Positions 25,905 to 35,746 of a stretch of 64,000 nt of DNA are shown in pieces. Positions within the stretch are counted from its first letter, which is position 1. Each line of letters opens with the position of its first letter. The DNA is from Moellerella sp963519845 (GTDB taxonomy: Bacteria; Pseudomonadota; Gammaproteobacteria; Enterobacterales; Enterobacteriaceae), in the NCBI GenBank assembly GCA_963519845.1, contig CAUQNX010000001.1, forward strand, positions 430,778 through 494,777, given 5' to 3'. The position numbers were made by a program, and so were the translations under genes. The notes under the pieces are model-generated. The model did no database searches, was not told where the DNA came from, and saw only the letters and a program-made list of their open reading frames with translations.

Positions 25905-28259
25905 CTACTTTTTGGTTACGACTTCCATACCCATAGGTGGATTGGTTAATGCGAGTGCTAAAACTTCTTCAATAGTTTTGACTGGGTAGATTTTTAAATC
26001 TGCAATCACGTTAGCTGGAATCTCTTCCAAATCACGTCTATTGTCATCGGGAATTAATACCGTTTTAATACCACCACGGTGAGCAGCCAGCAGCTTCTCT
26101 TTTAATCCACCAATAGGTAACACCAATCCGCGTAAGGTAATTTCACCGGTCATAGCCACATCTGCACGCACAGGGTTACCTGTTAAGCATGAAACCAATG
26201 CGGTTGACATAGCAATACCAGCACTCGGACCATCTTTTGGTGTCGCACCTTCAGGTACGTGCACATGGATATCACGCTTTTCATAAAAATCGCTATTGAT
26301 ACCCAATTTATCGGCACGAGCACGCACGACTGTCAACGCTGCCTGAATAGACTCTTGCATCACTTCACCCAGTGAGCCCGTATAGGTCAGTTTACCTTTA
26401 CCTGGCACGCTAGCAGTTTCAATCGTCAGTAAATCACCACCGACTTCAGTCCAAGCTAAGCCTGTTACCTGACCAACACGATCTTCGGTGTCAGCACGGC
26501 CATAATCGACTTTACGCACGCCGAGGAACTCTTTTAAGTTCTCGTCGTTAATTTCGATATGTTTCAGCTTCTTATCCATTAATAGCGATTTTACTGCTTT
26601 ACGACACAATTTTGACAGTTCACGTTCGAGACTACGAACACCCGCTTCGCGAGTATAGTAACGAATGATCCCCATAATTGCGCTATCATCAATGGTTAAT
26701 TCACCTTTTTTCAGGGCATTACGCTCAAGTTGTTTCGGCACTAAATGCTGTTTCGCAATATTCAGTTTTTCATCTTCGGTATAACCCGAAAGACGGATCA
26801 CTTCCATACGATCCAACAAAGGTGCTGGGATATTCATCGAGTTAGATGTTGCTACAAACATAACATCAGAAAGATCATAATCTACTTCTAAGTAGTGATC
26901 ATTAAAGGCAATGTTCTGTTCTGGATCAAGTACCTCAAGCAATGCAGAGGCAGGATCACCACGCATATCCGATGACATCTTATCGATTTCATCTAACAAG
27001 AATAATGGGTTTTTAACGCCCACTTTAGCCATCTTCTGGATAAGTTTACCCGGCATTGAGCCAATATAGGTACGGCGATGTCCACGAATTTCCGCTTCAT
27101 CACGCACGCCACCTAATGCCATACGCACATACTTACGGCCTGTCGCACGCGCAATAGATTGGCCTAAGGAGGTTTTACCTACCCCTGGCGGTCCGACTAA
27201 GCATAAGATCGGCCCTTTAATTTTGCTGATACGACTTTGGACTGCCAGATACTCTAAAATACGTTCTTTTACGCGGTCGAGTCCATAGTGATCGGTATCC
27301 AAGACTTCTTGCGCTTTCACTAGATCTTTTTTGACCTTGCTACGCGCATTCCATGGAACCTGAATCATCCAATCAACATAACTACGTACTACCGTTGCCT
27401 CTGCAGACATCGGAGACATCATTTTTAATTTTTGTAATTCAGCTTCAGCTTTTTCACGTGCCTCTTTCGGCATCTTAGCTTCGTCAATCTTACGTTTTAA
27501 GGATTCATATTCATCAGGGACGTCATCCATCTCACCTAATTCTTTCTGAATCGCTTTCATTTGTTCGTTCAGATAGTATTCGCGCTGGCTTTTTTCCATC
27601 TGCTTTTTAACGCGATTACGAATGCGTTTTTCAACCTGAAGAAGGTCAATTTCAGATTCCATCATCTCCATCAGGAATTCTAAACGCTCACCTACATCTG
27701 ACATTTCTAAAACACGTTGTTTATCAACGAGTTTTAATGGCATATGTGATGCGATAGTATCGGCTAACTTATCGATTTCTTCAATAGCATGTAGCGAAGT
27801 CAAAACTTCCGGTGGGATTTTTTTATTCAGCTTGATGTAACCTTCAAACTGATTAATCGCTACACGAATTAGTGCTTCCTGTTCTTTATCATCAACAGTT
27901 TCAGATTTTAAATACTCAGCCTCAGCCAAGAAATATTCACCGTTATCGGTCAATGTAGTGATATTGGCTCGTTTCAGCCCTTCAACCAATACTTTGACGG
28001 TGCCGTCCGGTAGTTTTAGCATTTGTAAAACAGACGCGACGGTACCAACAGAGAAAAGATCATTTACCCCTGGCTCATCAGTTGAGGCTTCTTTTTGGGC
28101 TACCAGTATTACCTGCTTGTCATGATCCATCGCTGCTTCCAGACTGTGAATGGATTTTTCACGTCCAACAAACAGTGGGATCACCATGTGTGGATATACC
28201 ACTACATCACGCAGAGGCAATACGGGTATTTCAATGCGTTCGGAACGCTCAGGATTCAT
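25905..28259 (-). CDS. lon: ATP-dependent protease Lon
   Basis: Lon is the hexameric AAA+ serine protease that degrades misfolded and regulatory proteins. The 784-residue product equals the E. coli length. The N-domain starts 'IEIPVLPLRDVVVYPHMVIP', Walker A is 'GPPGVGKTS', Walker B lies in 'PLFLLDEIDK', and the protease domain has the catalytic Ser in 'KDGPSAGIAM' with the Lys in 'GGLKEKLLAAHRGG'. A sigma-32 promoter lies upstream at 28343-28370. Downstream is the accessory island rather than hupB. Confidence 0.98.
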   Translation of the reverse strand: MNPERSERIEIPVLPLRDVVVYPHMVIPLFVGREKSIHSLEAAMDHDKQVILVAQKEASTDEPGVNDLFSVGTVASVLQMLKLPDGTVKVLVEGLKRANITTLTDNGEYFLAEAEYLKSETVDDKEQEALIRVAINQFEGYIKLNKKIPPEVLTSLHAIEEIDKLADTIASHMPLKLVDKQRVLEMSDVGERLEFLMEMMESEIDLLQVEKRIRNRVKKQMEKSQREYYLNEQMKAIQKELGEMDDVPDEYESLKRKIDEAKMPKEAREKAEAELQKLKMMSPMSAEATVVRSYVDWMIQVPWNARSKVKKDLVKAQEVLDTDHYGLDRVKERILEYLAVQSRISKIKGPILCLVGPPGVGKTSLGQSIARATGRKYVRMALGGVRDEAEIRGHRRTYIGSMPGKLIQKMAKVGVKNPLFLLDEIDKMSSDMRGDPASALLEVLDPEQNIAFNDHYLEVDYDLSDVMFVATSNSMNIPAPLLDRMEVIRLSGYTEDEKLNIAKQHLVPKQLERNALKKGELTIDDSAIMGIIRYYTREAGVRSLERELSKLCRKAVKSLLMDKKLKHIEINDENLKEFLGVRKVDYGRADTEDRVGQVTGLAWTEVGGDLLTIETASVPGKGKLTYTGSLGEVMQESIQAALTVVRARADKLGINSDFYEKRDIHVHVPEGATPKDGPSAGIAMSTALVSCLTGNPVRADVAMTGEITLRGLVLPIGGLKEKLLAAHRGGIKTVLIPDDNRRDLEEIPANVIADLKIYPVKTIEEVLALALTNPPMGMEVVTKK

Positions 28260-28342
28260 AAAGCTCTCTCTTCGTTTAGCTCACGCCATTTTAAGGGTTT
28301 CAAAATACTCAGTGCAAGAAACCACACCTCAGAATATAAACT

Positions 28343-28370
28343 ATATGGGGTCAAGATTATGACATTCAAT
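28343..28370 (-). promoter_or_regulatory. Sigma-32 (heat-shock) promoter of lon
   Basis: On the minus strand TTGAAT is followed after 13 bases by CCCCATAT, matching the heat-shock pattern and the known E. coli lon promoter (GTTGAATG ... CCCCATATA). It lies about 85 bases upstream of the lon start. Confidence 0.85.
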
Positions 28371-28384
28371 AGGTGCAAAGTGAT

Positions 28385-28421
28385 TAAAAAACAAAATGAG
28401 GGAATAACCCCTCATTTTGTT
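28385..28421 (-). terminator. Intrinsic terminator after clpX
   Basis: AACAAAATGAGGG at 28390-28402 pairs perfectly over 13 bp with 28409-28421, with six bases in the loop. TTTTTT follows on the minus strand. It separates clpX from the lon promoter. Confidence 0.9.
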
Positions 28422-28446
28422 AATATCCTAAGAACAATGCCGAGAT

Positions 28447-29724
28447 TTAATTATCACCAGATGCTTGAGCTTCTGGTTTATTGTAAATCATCAGTGGCTC
28501 AGATTTACCTTCGATAACCATTTCATCGATGACAATTTTGCCAACATTTTCCAATGAAGGTAAATCATACATAGTATCCAGTAACACACCTTCCACAATA
28601 GAACGCAATCCACGAGCACCTGTTTTGCGTGCCATCGCTTTTTTCGCAATCGCTTTCAGTGCATCTTCACGGAACTCTAGCTCTGCGCCTTCAAGATTAA
28701 ACAATGCTTGATATTGTTTGGTTAGGGCGTTCTTAGGCTCGACCAAAATTTGGAGTAGTGCATCTTCACTGAGTTCACCCAAAGTCGCCACTACTGGCAA
28801 ACGTCCGATAAATTCAGGGATCAGACCAAATTTAATTAAATCTTCCGGCTCAGCCTGAGTCAGCAATTCACCTTCTGTTGCTTTCTCTGATTGACCTTTC
28901 ACTTCTGCCGCGAAACCAATACCAGAACGCGTATTTAAACGCTGACCGATAACTTTATCCAATCCAGCAAAAGCGCCTCCACAAATAAACAGGATCTTAG
29001 AGGTATCAACCTGTAAGAACTCTTGTTGCGGGTGCTTGCGTCCACCTTGAGGTGGGACAGCAGCAATAGTACCTTCGATCAGTTTCAATAAGGCTTGTTG
29101 CACGCCTTCACCTGAAACATCACGTGTGATCGATGGGTTATCTGACTTACGTGAGATTTTGTCGATCTCATCAATATAGACAATCCCACGTTGTGCTTTT
29201 TCCACATCGTAATCACATTTTTGCAGCAGTTTCTGGATGATGTTCTCAACATCTTCACCAACATAACCCGCTTCGGTTAATGTTGTTGCATCTGCCATAG
29301 TAAAAGGTACATCCAAATAACGAGCTAATGTCTCTGCAAGTAATGTCTTACCACTACCAGTTGGGCCGATAAGTAGGATATTACTTTTGCCCAGCTCAAC
29401 ACCTTCATCGGTGGTGTCACCATTACGTAAACGCTTATAATGGTTATAAACCGCAACTGCCAATACTTTTTTCGCTTTTTCCTGACCAATAACATAGTCA
29501 TCTAAATGTTGGCGAATTTCATGTGGCGTCGGTAACGCACTGCGTTCACGATGTGGAGCCAGTTCTTTGATTTCCTCACGAATAATGTCATTACACAACT
29601 CGACACATTCATCACAAATATAGACTGACGGACCGGCTATCAGCTTACGTACTTCATGCTGACTTTTGCCGCAGAAAGAGCAGTACAGTAGTTTTCCTGA
29701 ACCCTCTTTGCGCTTATCTGTCAT
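28447..29724 (-). CDS. clpX: ClpX, ATPase subunit of ClpXP protease
   Basis: ClpX unfolds substrates and feeds them to ClpP. The 425-residue product has the N-terminal zinc-binding domain ('LLYCSFCGKSQHEV' and 'YICDECVELC'), Walker A 'GPTGSGKTLLAETLA', Walker B 'IVYIDEIDK', and the pore-loop 'AGYVGEDVE'. It is 109 bases downstream of clpP, so they are probably co-transcribed, with lon separately controlled after the terminator. Confidence 0.98.
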   Translation of the reverse strand: MTDKRKEGSGKLLYCSFCGKSQHEVRKLIAGPSVYICDECVELCNDIIREEIKELAPHRERSALPTPHEIRQHLDDYVIGQEKAKKVLAVAVYNHYKRLRNGDTTDEGVELGKSNILLIGPTGSGKTLLAETLARYLDVPFTMADATTLTEAGYVGEDVENIIQKLLQKCDYDVEKAQRGIVYIDEIDKISRKSDNPSITRDVSGEGVQQALLKLIEGTIAAVPPQGGRKHPQQEFLQVDTSKILFICGGAFAGLDKVIGQRLNTRSGIGFAAEVKGQSEKATEGELLTQAEPEDLIKFGLIPEFIGRLPVVATLGELSEDALLQILVEPKNALTKQYQALFNLEGAELEFREDALKAIAKKAMARKTGARGLRSIVEGVLLDTMYDLPSLENVGKIVIDEMVIEGKSEPLMIYNKPEAQASGDN

Positions 29725-29833
29725 CAGTTGACCTCACTTAATATGCGATTATCTCGTCTCAGTTTTAGAGCAGATAGAAAAATTTTTACCGATAAACCAT
29801 AGAACAAATGTATAAATTCAAACACTTGTACTA

Positions 29834-30457
29834 TTATCCACGGTTAGTATAAATCTGATCGACCAAGCCGTACTCTTTCGCTTCGGCAGCAGAAAGGAAA
29901 CGATCTCGCTCAGTATCACGACTGATTTCTTCTATTGTTCTACCAGTATGGTGTGCCATCAAATCATTCATACGGGCTTTCACTTTTAAAATCTCTTGGG
30001 CATGGATTTCAATATCCGTTGCTTGCCCTTGATATCCACCTAATGGCTGATGGATCATAACGCGAGAGTTTGGTAGGCAGAAACGCTTACCTTTGGTACC
30101 CGCCGTTAACAGGAATGCTCCCATTGAACAGGCTTGTCCCATACAAATTGTGCTGACATCAGGTTTGATAAATTGCATGGTGTCATAAATCGACATACCT
30201 GCAGTAATAACACCACCTGGCGAATTGATATAAAGTTGAATGTCTTTTTCTGGGTTCTCAGCTTCTAAGAAAAGCAACTGAGCCACCACAAGATTCGCCA
30301 TATGATCTTCTACCTGACCGGTCAGGAAGATGATACGTTCTTTTAATAAACGAGAGTAAATATCATATGAACGCTCGCCCCTAGAGGTCTGCTCAATGAC
30401 CATTGGCACCAATGCCATATGGGGTGAGAACTGATCCTGACTGTCAAAACGTGACAT
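29834..30457 (-). CDS. clpP: ClpP, proteolytic subunit
   Basis: This is the 207-residue serine peptidase that forms the double-ring ClpP barrel. The catalytic Ser is in 'MGQACSMGAFLLTAG', His in 'RVMIHQPLGG' and Asp in 'EISRDTERDRFLSA'. The N-terminus 'HMALVPMVIEQTSRGERSYD' holds the processed propeptide end. The gene order tig-clpP-clpX-lon is conserved. Confidence 0.98.
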   Translation of the reverse strand: MSRFDSQDQFSPHMALVPMVIEQTSRGERSYDIYSRLLKERIIFLTGQVEDHMANLVVAQLLFLEAENPEKDIQLYINSPGGVITAGMSIYDTMQFIKPDVSTICMGQACSMGAFLLTAGTKGKRFCLPNSRVMIHQPLGGYQGQATDIEIHAQEILKVKARMNDLMAHHTGRTIEEISRDTERDRFLSAAEAKEYGLVDQIYTNRG

Positions 30458-30930
30458 TTCTATCTCCTGTATTCGAATCTGACTGGTGCCTGAGCTTTAT
30501 CATTTAACCTAGCATGATGACTATCACAATAGCTACCATCACACTAAAACAGCTCTTTCCTTAATTTACCTGAGCCTTGCACTTATTCATTTTATTATTA
30601 TCTGCTGATTTAAAGCTGGCACAAGATGCGACTTATCGCTGTACAACAGTAATAATAAGTTTCATGACAAGCAAAGGAAATTTACCATTATAGAAATAGT
30701 TTAACACAAGTTAGCTAGGATACACCGACTTCTATCCCTTGAAAAACGAGCAAATTCAGCAGCGAATTAAAAATCAGGAAAGTAATACTCTCGTGTACCT
30801 CTTAGCGACATCTTAGCAGTAGCCTAAGCTCCTTGCGATAATCCCAAATATTTTAATAATTCTTTTTCTCTATCAGAAACAATATTTGGGGTAATTCCTT
30901 TTTTTCAAGGCTAATAGTCATTTAATTGAC
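30458..30930. other. Spacer upstream of clpP with a long-loop hairpin
   Basis: No gene was seen between tig and clpP. The stretch must hold the clpP promoter. A 10-bp inverted repeat CCCAAATATT (30843-30852) with AATATTTGGG (30881-30890) encloses a 28-base loop, close to the tig terminator. Confidence 0.5.
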
Positions 30931-30963
30931 AAAAAACCCGCAGTTTATCACTACGGGTTTTTT
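30931..30963 (-). terminator. Intrinsic terminator after tig
   Basis: AAAAAACCCG (30931-30940) pairs with CGGGTTTTTT (30954-30963). On the minus strand the stem ends in a T run. Confidence 0.85.
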
Positions 30964-30993
30964 ATAATCTAACAAATTGCTAAAAAAGAGGGA

Positions 30994-32298
30994 TTAACCC
31001 ATCTGAACTTGGTTCATCAGTTCAGTGAAATTAGTTTCTTTTTCAGTAACTTTAGCTGATAACAGTAATTTTTCTACTGCTTGCTCTTCAAGTGCTAAGT
31101 TACGAACGCTATCCATCAGTTCATTATTCTTGCTGTAGTATTCGATAACTTCAGCTGGATCTTCGTAAGCAGATGCCATCTCTTCGATCAATACTTTAAC
31201 GCGATCTTCGTCAGCTTTTAGCTCATTGTTACGGATCACTTCGCCTAACAGCATACCGATTACAACGCGACGTTTTGCTTGTTCTTCGAACAGTTCACGT
31301 GGCAGTTCAGCGGCTTGTTTTTCATTGCCACCGAAACGTTGTGCTGCTTGACGACGCAGAACATCAATTTCGCTGTCAACAACAGCAACAGGAACATCGA
31401 TATCATTGGCTTTAACTAAACCATCCAGAACCTGTGCTTTAACACGGTTGCGGATTGCATTTTTCAGTTCGCGGTGCATATTTTTGCGAACTTCAGTGCG
31501 CAGGCCTGCTAATGTGCCATCAGAGATACCGAAACGTTTAATGAACTCTTCAGTAAATTCTGGTAATTCACGTTGCTCAACTTTTGTCAGGGTAATAGCG
31601 AATTTCGCTGCTTTGCCTTTCAAGTTTTCAGCATGGTAATCTTCTGGGAAGTTAACGTCGATTTCAAATTCTTCACCGACTTTATGACCAAGAACACCCT
31701 CTTCAAAACCAGGGATCATTCGGCCTTCGCCCATCACCAGTACGAAATCATCAGCTTTTCCGCCTTCGAACTCTTCACCATCGATAGAACCAACAAAGTT
31801 CATGGTTACACGAGAATCTGCTGCGATAGCTTCGTCAATTTCTTTCCACTCTGCTTGTTGCTTACGCAGGGTATCCAGCATATTGTCGACATCTTCGTCT
31901 TTAACTTCAACGGCAGGTTTCTCAACTTCGATCGTTTCCAGACCTTTCAATTCGATTTCTGGGTAAACTTCAAACTCAACAGAGTAAGTGAAGTCTGAAC
32001 CTGTAGTGAATATTTCAGGTTTATAGCTTGGTGCGCCAGCTGGATTGATTTTATTTTCAATGATCGCATCAACAAAGTGACGCTGCATCACATCGCCTAA
32101 CACGTCTTGAAGTACAGACGCCCTATAACGCTGCTCAACGATGTGCATTGGCACTTTTCCTTTACGGAAACCATCAATACGAACTTTTTTTGCAACGCTA
32201 ACGAGTTCACTATTTACTGCTTTTTCAATATCGGCAGCAGGAACGGTGATTGTTACACGACGTCCAAGGCCTTGAGTCGTTTCAACAGAAACTTGCAT
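30994..32298 (-). CDS. tig: Trigger factor, ribosome-bound chaperone
   Basis: Trigger factor binds at the ribosomal exit tunnel and shields nascent chains. The 434-residue product has the ribosome-binding signature 'DGFRKGKVPMHIVEQRY' near residue 45, a FKBP-like PPIase domain around 150-245 ('DSRVTMNFVGSIDGEEFEGG', 'VMGEGRMIPGFEEGVLG'), and the helical C-terminal chaperone arms. It lies between bolA and clpP as usual. Confidence 0.98.
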   Translation of the reverse strand: MQVSVETTQGLGRRVTITVPAADIEKAVNSELVSVAKKVRIDGFRKGKVPMHIVEQRYRASVLQDVLGDVMQRHFVDAIIENKINPAGAPSYKPEIFTTGSDFTYSVEFEVYPEIELKGLETIEVEKPAVEVKDEDVDNMLDTLRKQQAEWKEIDEAIAADSRVTMNFVGSIDGEEFEGGKADDFVLVMGEGRMIPGFEEGVLGHKVGEEFEIDVNFPEDYHAENLKGKAAKFAITLTKVEQRELPEFTEEFIKRFGISDGTLAGLRTEVRKNMHRELKNAIRNRVKAQVLDGLVKANDIDVPVAVVDSEIDVLRRQAAQRFGGNEKQAAELPRELFEEQAKRRVVIGMLLGEVIRNNELKADEDRVKVLIEEMASAYEDPAEVIEYYSKNNELMDSVRNLALEEQAVEKLLLSAKVTEKETNFTELMNQVQMG

Positions 32299-32764
32299 CT
32301 TGTTACCTCAAAAAAATCTTAGTGCTCGGTCAACTCCAGAGTTATGCCAGCGACATTTTGCCGTTAACCATCCCCCTTCCAGTACTGAGGCCAGCGTATT
32401 AACGACTAGGATCTCTGTATCAGAAGCGTCCCGAAACTTTACTGAAAATTAGACGCAACATTATACCGATGCATAAGGGTTGAGTCGAGAAAAGCCGACA
32501 AAACAGCCGATTATTCGCTGGATTTGTGACTTTTCTGACTAAAATATGTCTAACACCCTAGCAAAACTGGTGAAAAACAAACCAGTCTGGTATTTAGTCA
32601 CAGTATGAAAAATAAAATTACATCACCAATAATACTTTATCTGAACATTATCGGCTTGCTACTGACTTTATTTAATCTCACCATATCTTATCGCTGCACG
32701 ACGGCTTCATTTTGTCTTCACTACAGCTTAAATCTTATTTAAAACTATCACTTAATGCCACTTT
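32299..32764. other. Spacer between bolA and tig
   Basis: No coding region was seen. The stretch must carry the tig promoter. A 6-bp stem around 32729-32768 near the bolA stop could be a weak terminator. Confidence 0.45.
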
Positions 32765-33100
32765 TTAAAGTGAGTTTCCTCCGCGACATGGCGGTGAGTT
32801 AAATGCTGTACTTTGTGATGCTAACCACTCTTGTGGAGTATAAGTATGAAGTGCTAATGCGTGAACGCTCCCCGCTAACTCTTCTGCTAATACCGCATAA
32901 ATTGCACGGTGACGCCCAACCATTCGTTGATTTTCAAACTCTTCAGTTACCAGAATAACTTTAAAGTGGCTCTCAGAACCTGGCGGCACATTATGTTGAT
33001 AGCTTTCATTGACTACTTCCATAAATGTTGGCGAAAAAGCCGCTTCGAGCTTATCTACAATAGACTGATATGTACTTGATGATGGCTGACCTGAAATCAT
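32765..33100 (-). CDS. bolA: BolA-family regulator
   Basis: BolA is a stress-responsive protein that works with the monothiol glutaredoxin Grx4 in iron-sulfur handling and affects cell shape and biofilm formation. The 111-residue product has 'KLEAAFSPTFMEVVNESYQH', the class II KH-like 'SHFKVILVTEEFENQRMVGRHRAIYAVL' in outline, and 'VHALALHTYTPQEW' with the conserved His. It is divergent from yajG, as in E. coli. Confidence 0.96.
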   Translation of the reverse strand: MISGQPSSSTYQSIVDKLEAAFSPTFMEVVNESYQHNVPPGSESHFKVILVTEEFENQRMVGRHRAIYAVLAEELAGSVHALALHTYTPQEWLASQSTAFNSPPCRGGNSL

Positions 33101-33344
33101 AGGGTAATCTCCGCATATTTACATAATCAAAGAGAGTAAGTTGACGACCGCAATTTTTTTTTATTATCTTCTCATCGCTAGAGATACCGGATAATGCGCT
33201 TGCAGTGATACAATATAGGCAGTTTACATGAATTTTCTCTGATTTCGTTGTCTAAATATTCGCTGAAACCGGCCAGTATTATCGAAATCAGGACGCACCT
33301 TAGCGGAACACTCTTAATTAAGAAAGATTAACTGGGAAAAAATT

Positions 33345-33923
33345 ATGCTGAAAAGAATCTGCCTACCACTATTCACTATTTTCTTACTGGCTGGCTGTGC
33401 GGCGCCAACAAATACCTTATCATTAGAACCTAAAATTGCTCTGCCTGCACAGGACCCAACGGTTCGCGCCTCATCAGTGAGTATTGCTAGCGTCGACAAT
33501 CGCACGACAAAATCACTGGCTGAAGTGAATCGCAATGGCAAATTAGATGTTTTAACACCTTCCCGCGATCCCCGTTATCTATTGCAAGAAGCCTTGGAAA
33601 AACAGATGACTGCCCGTGGTTTTATGGTGAGCTCACCCGCTAATATCAATCTGGTGATTCAGCTCAATAGCTTGACTGCTAATGTCCAAGAAGGCAGTTT
33701 ACGCCATAATATTACCGTCAATACCAATGTCACTATCAATGCGCAAGCACCGAATGGCTCGACCACAACAAGAACATTTAGCCGTAATTTCAATGTTCAA
33801 GGACCGATGGGGGCAACCAATGCCAAAATTACCGATGCTATTAATAGCGCACTCGGTGACATAATCGCAGATATGGCGAAAGATCAAGAGATTGCCCAAT
33901 TTATTAAGCAAAACTCGCGTTAA
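33345..33923 (+). CDS. yajG: YajG lipoprotein
   Basis: This is a 192-residue lipoprotein whose signal ends in the lipobox 'LLAGC' with Cys18. The mature part matches YajG: 'NRTTKSLAEVNRNGKLDVL', 'PRYLLQEALEKQMTARGF' and 'FNVQGPMGATNAKITDAINS'. The function is unknown. It lies 52 bases upstream of ampG, with which it forms the conserved yajG-ampG unit, so a link to cell-wall recycling is suggested by context only. Confidence 0.93.
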   Translation: MLKRICLPLFTIFLLAGCAAPTNTLSLEPKIALPAQDPTVRASSVSIASVDNRTTKSLAEVNRNGKLDVLTPSRDPRYLLQEALEKQMTARGFMVSSPANINLVIQLNSLTANVQEGSLRHNITVNTNVTINAQAPNGSTTTRTFSRNFNVQGPMGATNAKITDAINSALGDIIADMAKDQEIAQFIKQNSR

Positions 33924-33975
33924 TTATTTTACCTACAAAAGGCTCTGTTAGTGATAATAGAGCCACAGGATCGTT

Positions 33976-35493
33976 ATGAACCGTGCTTTATTACCAAATT
34001 CAGTCATCTTGATCCTGTTGGGATTTGCGTCAGGACTGCCCCTTGCCCTTACTGCGGGTACCTTGCAAGCATGGCTAACCGTTGAAAATGTTGATATTAA
34101 AACTATCGGTTTTTTCTCTCTGGTTGGCCAAGCTTATGTATTGAAGTTTTTATGGTCTCCAATGATGGATCGCTATACCCCCTCTTTTTTGGGTAGGCGT
34201 CGCGGCTGGTTGCTCACAACACAAATTTTATTGATCGCCAGTATTGTGGGCATGGCCTTTATGAACCCCACAGAACATCTCTGGTGGCTCGCCGCATTTG
34301 CAGTGCTCGTCGCTTTCTTTTCCGCATCACAAGATATTGTTTTCGATGCATATAAAACAGATTTACTCTCCGCTGAAGAGCGAGGCGTAGGCGCCGCCGT
34401 CTCTGTAATGGGATATAGGATCAGTATGTTGGTCTCGGGTGGACTCGCTTTATGGATGGCAGACGCCTTCTTAAGCTGGAAGCAACTCTATTTATTAATG
34501 GCTGGCTTGATGTTAATCGGTGTTGTGGCCACCCTTATCGCTAAAAATCCCACCGAAGATTGTGCTCCTCCTACATCGCTGAAAGATGCGATTTATGAGC
34601 CTTTAGCTGAATTTTTTAGTCGTAATAATGCTTGGATTATCTTGCTATTATTAATTTTCTATAAAATGGGCGATGCCTTTGTGATGGCATTAAATACCAA
34701 CTTTTTATTAAATGGTTTGGGCTTTAGTCTAAGCGAAGTGGGTGCGGTAAATAAAACTGTCGGTATGACCGCCACTATTATTGGTGCCCTATTGGGTGGC
34801 TATTTAATGAAAGAGATGAGCTTATTTAAAGCTTTGCTCGTCTTTGGTATTTTGCAAGGTGTCTCAAATATTGGTTATTGGTTTCTTGCGGTCACCCCAG
34901 CCAATATCTATTCAATGGGCTCGATTATCTTTCTAGAAAATATATTTTCAGGTATGGGAACAGCTGCCTTTGTTGCCCTATTAATGACTTTATGTAATAA
35001 ATCCTTATCAGCGACCCAATTCGCCCTATTATCTGCCCTTTCTGCTGTTGGCCGAGTCTATATTGGCCCTATCGCCAGTATTCTGGTAAGTAGTTATGGC
35101 TGGCCACTATTCTATTTAATCTCAATTGGTGTTGCAGTGCCGGGCATTATTTTGCTACTCGCTTGCCGCTCGTCATTAATCTATACACAGTCCACAGGAC
35201 TTTTTCAACGCAGAGTCCAATTTGCCGCACATTATAAAATTGCAGTTACCACTCTACTCATAGGTGTCGCCTTTCTCGCTCTCTGGCTACTCGCCTTATT
35301 AATTTATAGTTTTGCACCTGTAAAAGTTTATTTATTTACCCAGCAACTCACTTTCTGGCTAAATCTCAATAGTTATACTGATATCTTATTTAATATTGGT
35401 GTTTCAATTGGCGGAATTAGTTTAATTCTGGGAGGTTGTTTGGATTTCTTTGCGGTCAAAAAAACAGTCAATAAAACAGTTAAACAAATGTAG
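33976..35493 (+). CDS. ampG: Muropeptide permease AmpG
   Basis: AmpG imports GlcNAc-1,6-anhydroMurNAc muropeptides released by transglycosylases such as MltD in this window, feeding cell-wall recycling and beta-lactamase control. The 505-residue MFS protein (E. coli 491) shows 'LLGFASGLPLALTAGTLQAW', 'KFLWSPMMDRYTPSFLGRRR' between helices 2 and 3, 'SASQDIVFDAYKTDLL', and about 14 hydrophobic spans. Confidence 0.96.
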   Translation: MNRALLPNSVILILLGFASGLPLALTAGTLQAWLTVENVDIKTIGFFSLVGQAYVLKFLWSPMMDRYTPSFLGRRRGWLLTTQILLIASIVGMAFMNPTEHLWWLAAFAVLVAFFSASQDIVFDAYKTDLLSAEERGVGAAVSVMGYRISMLVSGGLALWMADAFLSWKQLYLLMAGLMLIGVVATLIAKNPTEDCAPPTSLKDAIYEPLAEFFSRNNAWIILLLLIFYKMGDAFVMALNTNFLLNGLGFSLSEVGAVNKTVGMTATIIGALLGGYLMKEMSLFKALLVFGILQGVSNIGYWFLAVTPANIYSMGSIIFLENIFSGMGTAAFVALLMTLCNKSLSATQFALLSALSAVGRVYIGPIASILVSSYGWPLFYLISIGVAVPGIILLLACRSSLIYTQSTGLFQRRVQFAAHYKIAVTTLLIGVAFLALWLLALLIYSFAPVKVYLFTQQLTFWLNLNSYTDILFNIGVSIGGISLILGGCLDFFAVKKTVNKTVKQM

Positions 35494-35515
35494 ATATTCA
35501 TCGAAAAAATAGCAC

Positions 35516-35545
35516 AAGGGCAAAAGACTATTTTCGCCCTTTATT
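35516..35545 (+). terminator. Intrinsic terminator after ampG
   Basis: AAGGGC (35516-35521) pairs with GCCCTT (35536-35541), extended by AAAA/TTTT across a one-base bulge, followed by TATTTT. Confidence 0.75.
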
Positions 35546-35746
35546 TTCGATAATATTTAACATTTTAGATCTGAATTACAAAATTAAAATCCGCTCTCTC
35601 CATTAAGTGACGCTGATCACCTCTCGATTGAAATCTATTTTTTATTTACAATGTTAAAGCTTAATATCTCACATGTTAAGGCAAGTCAGCGTCCTGCTGA
35701 ATTATTGGTTTTCTCACCCCATACCTGAGCGTTGATAACCTATAAA

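Noticed and set aside
31573..31998. 141-codon open frame antisense to tig
   Set aside because: It overlaps a strongly conserved gene and has a Phe-rich shadow composition.
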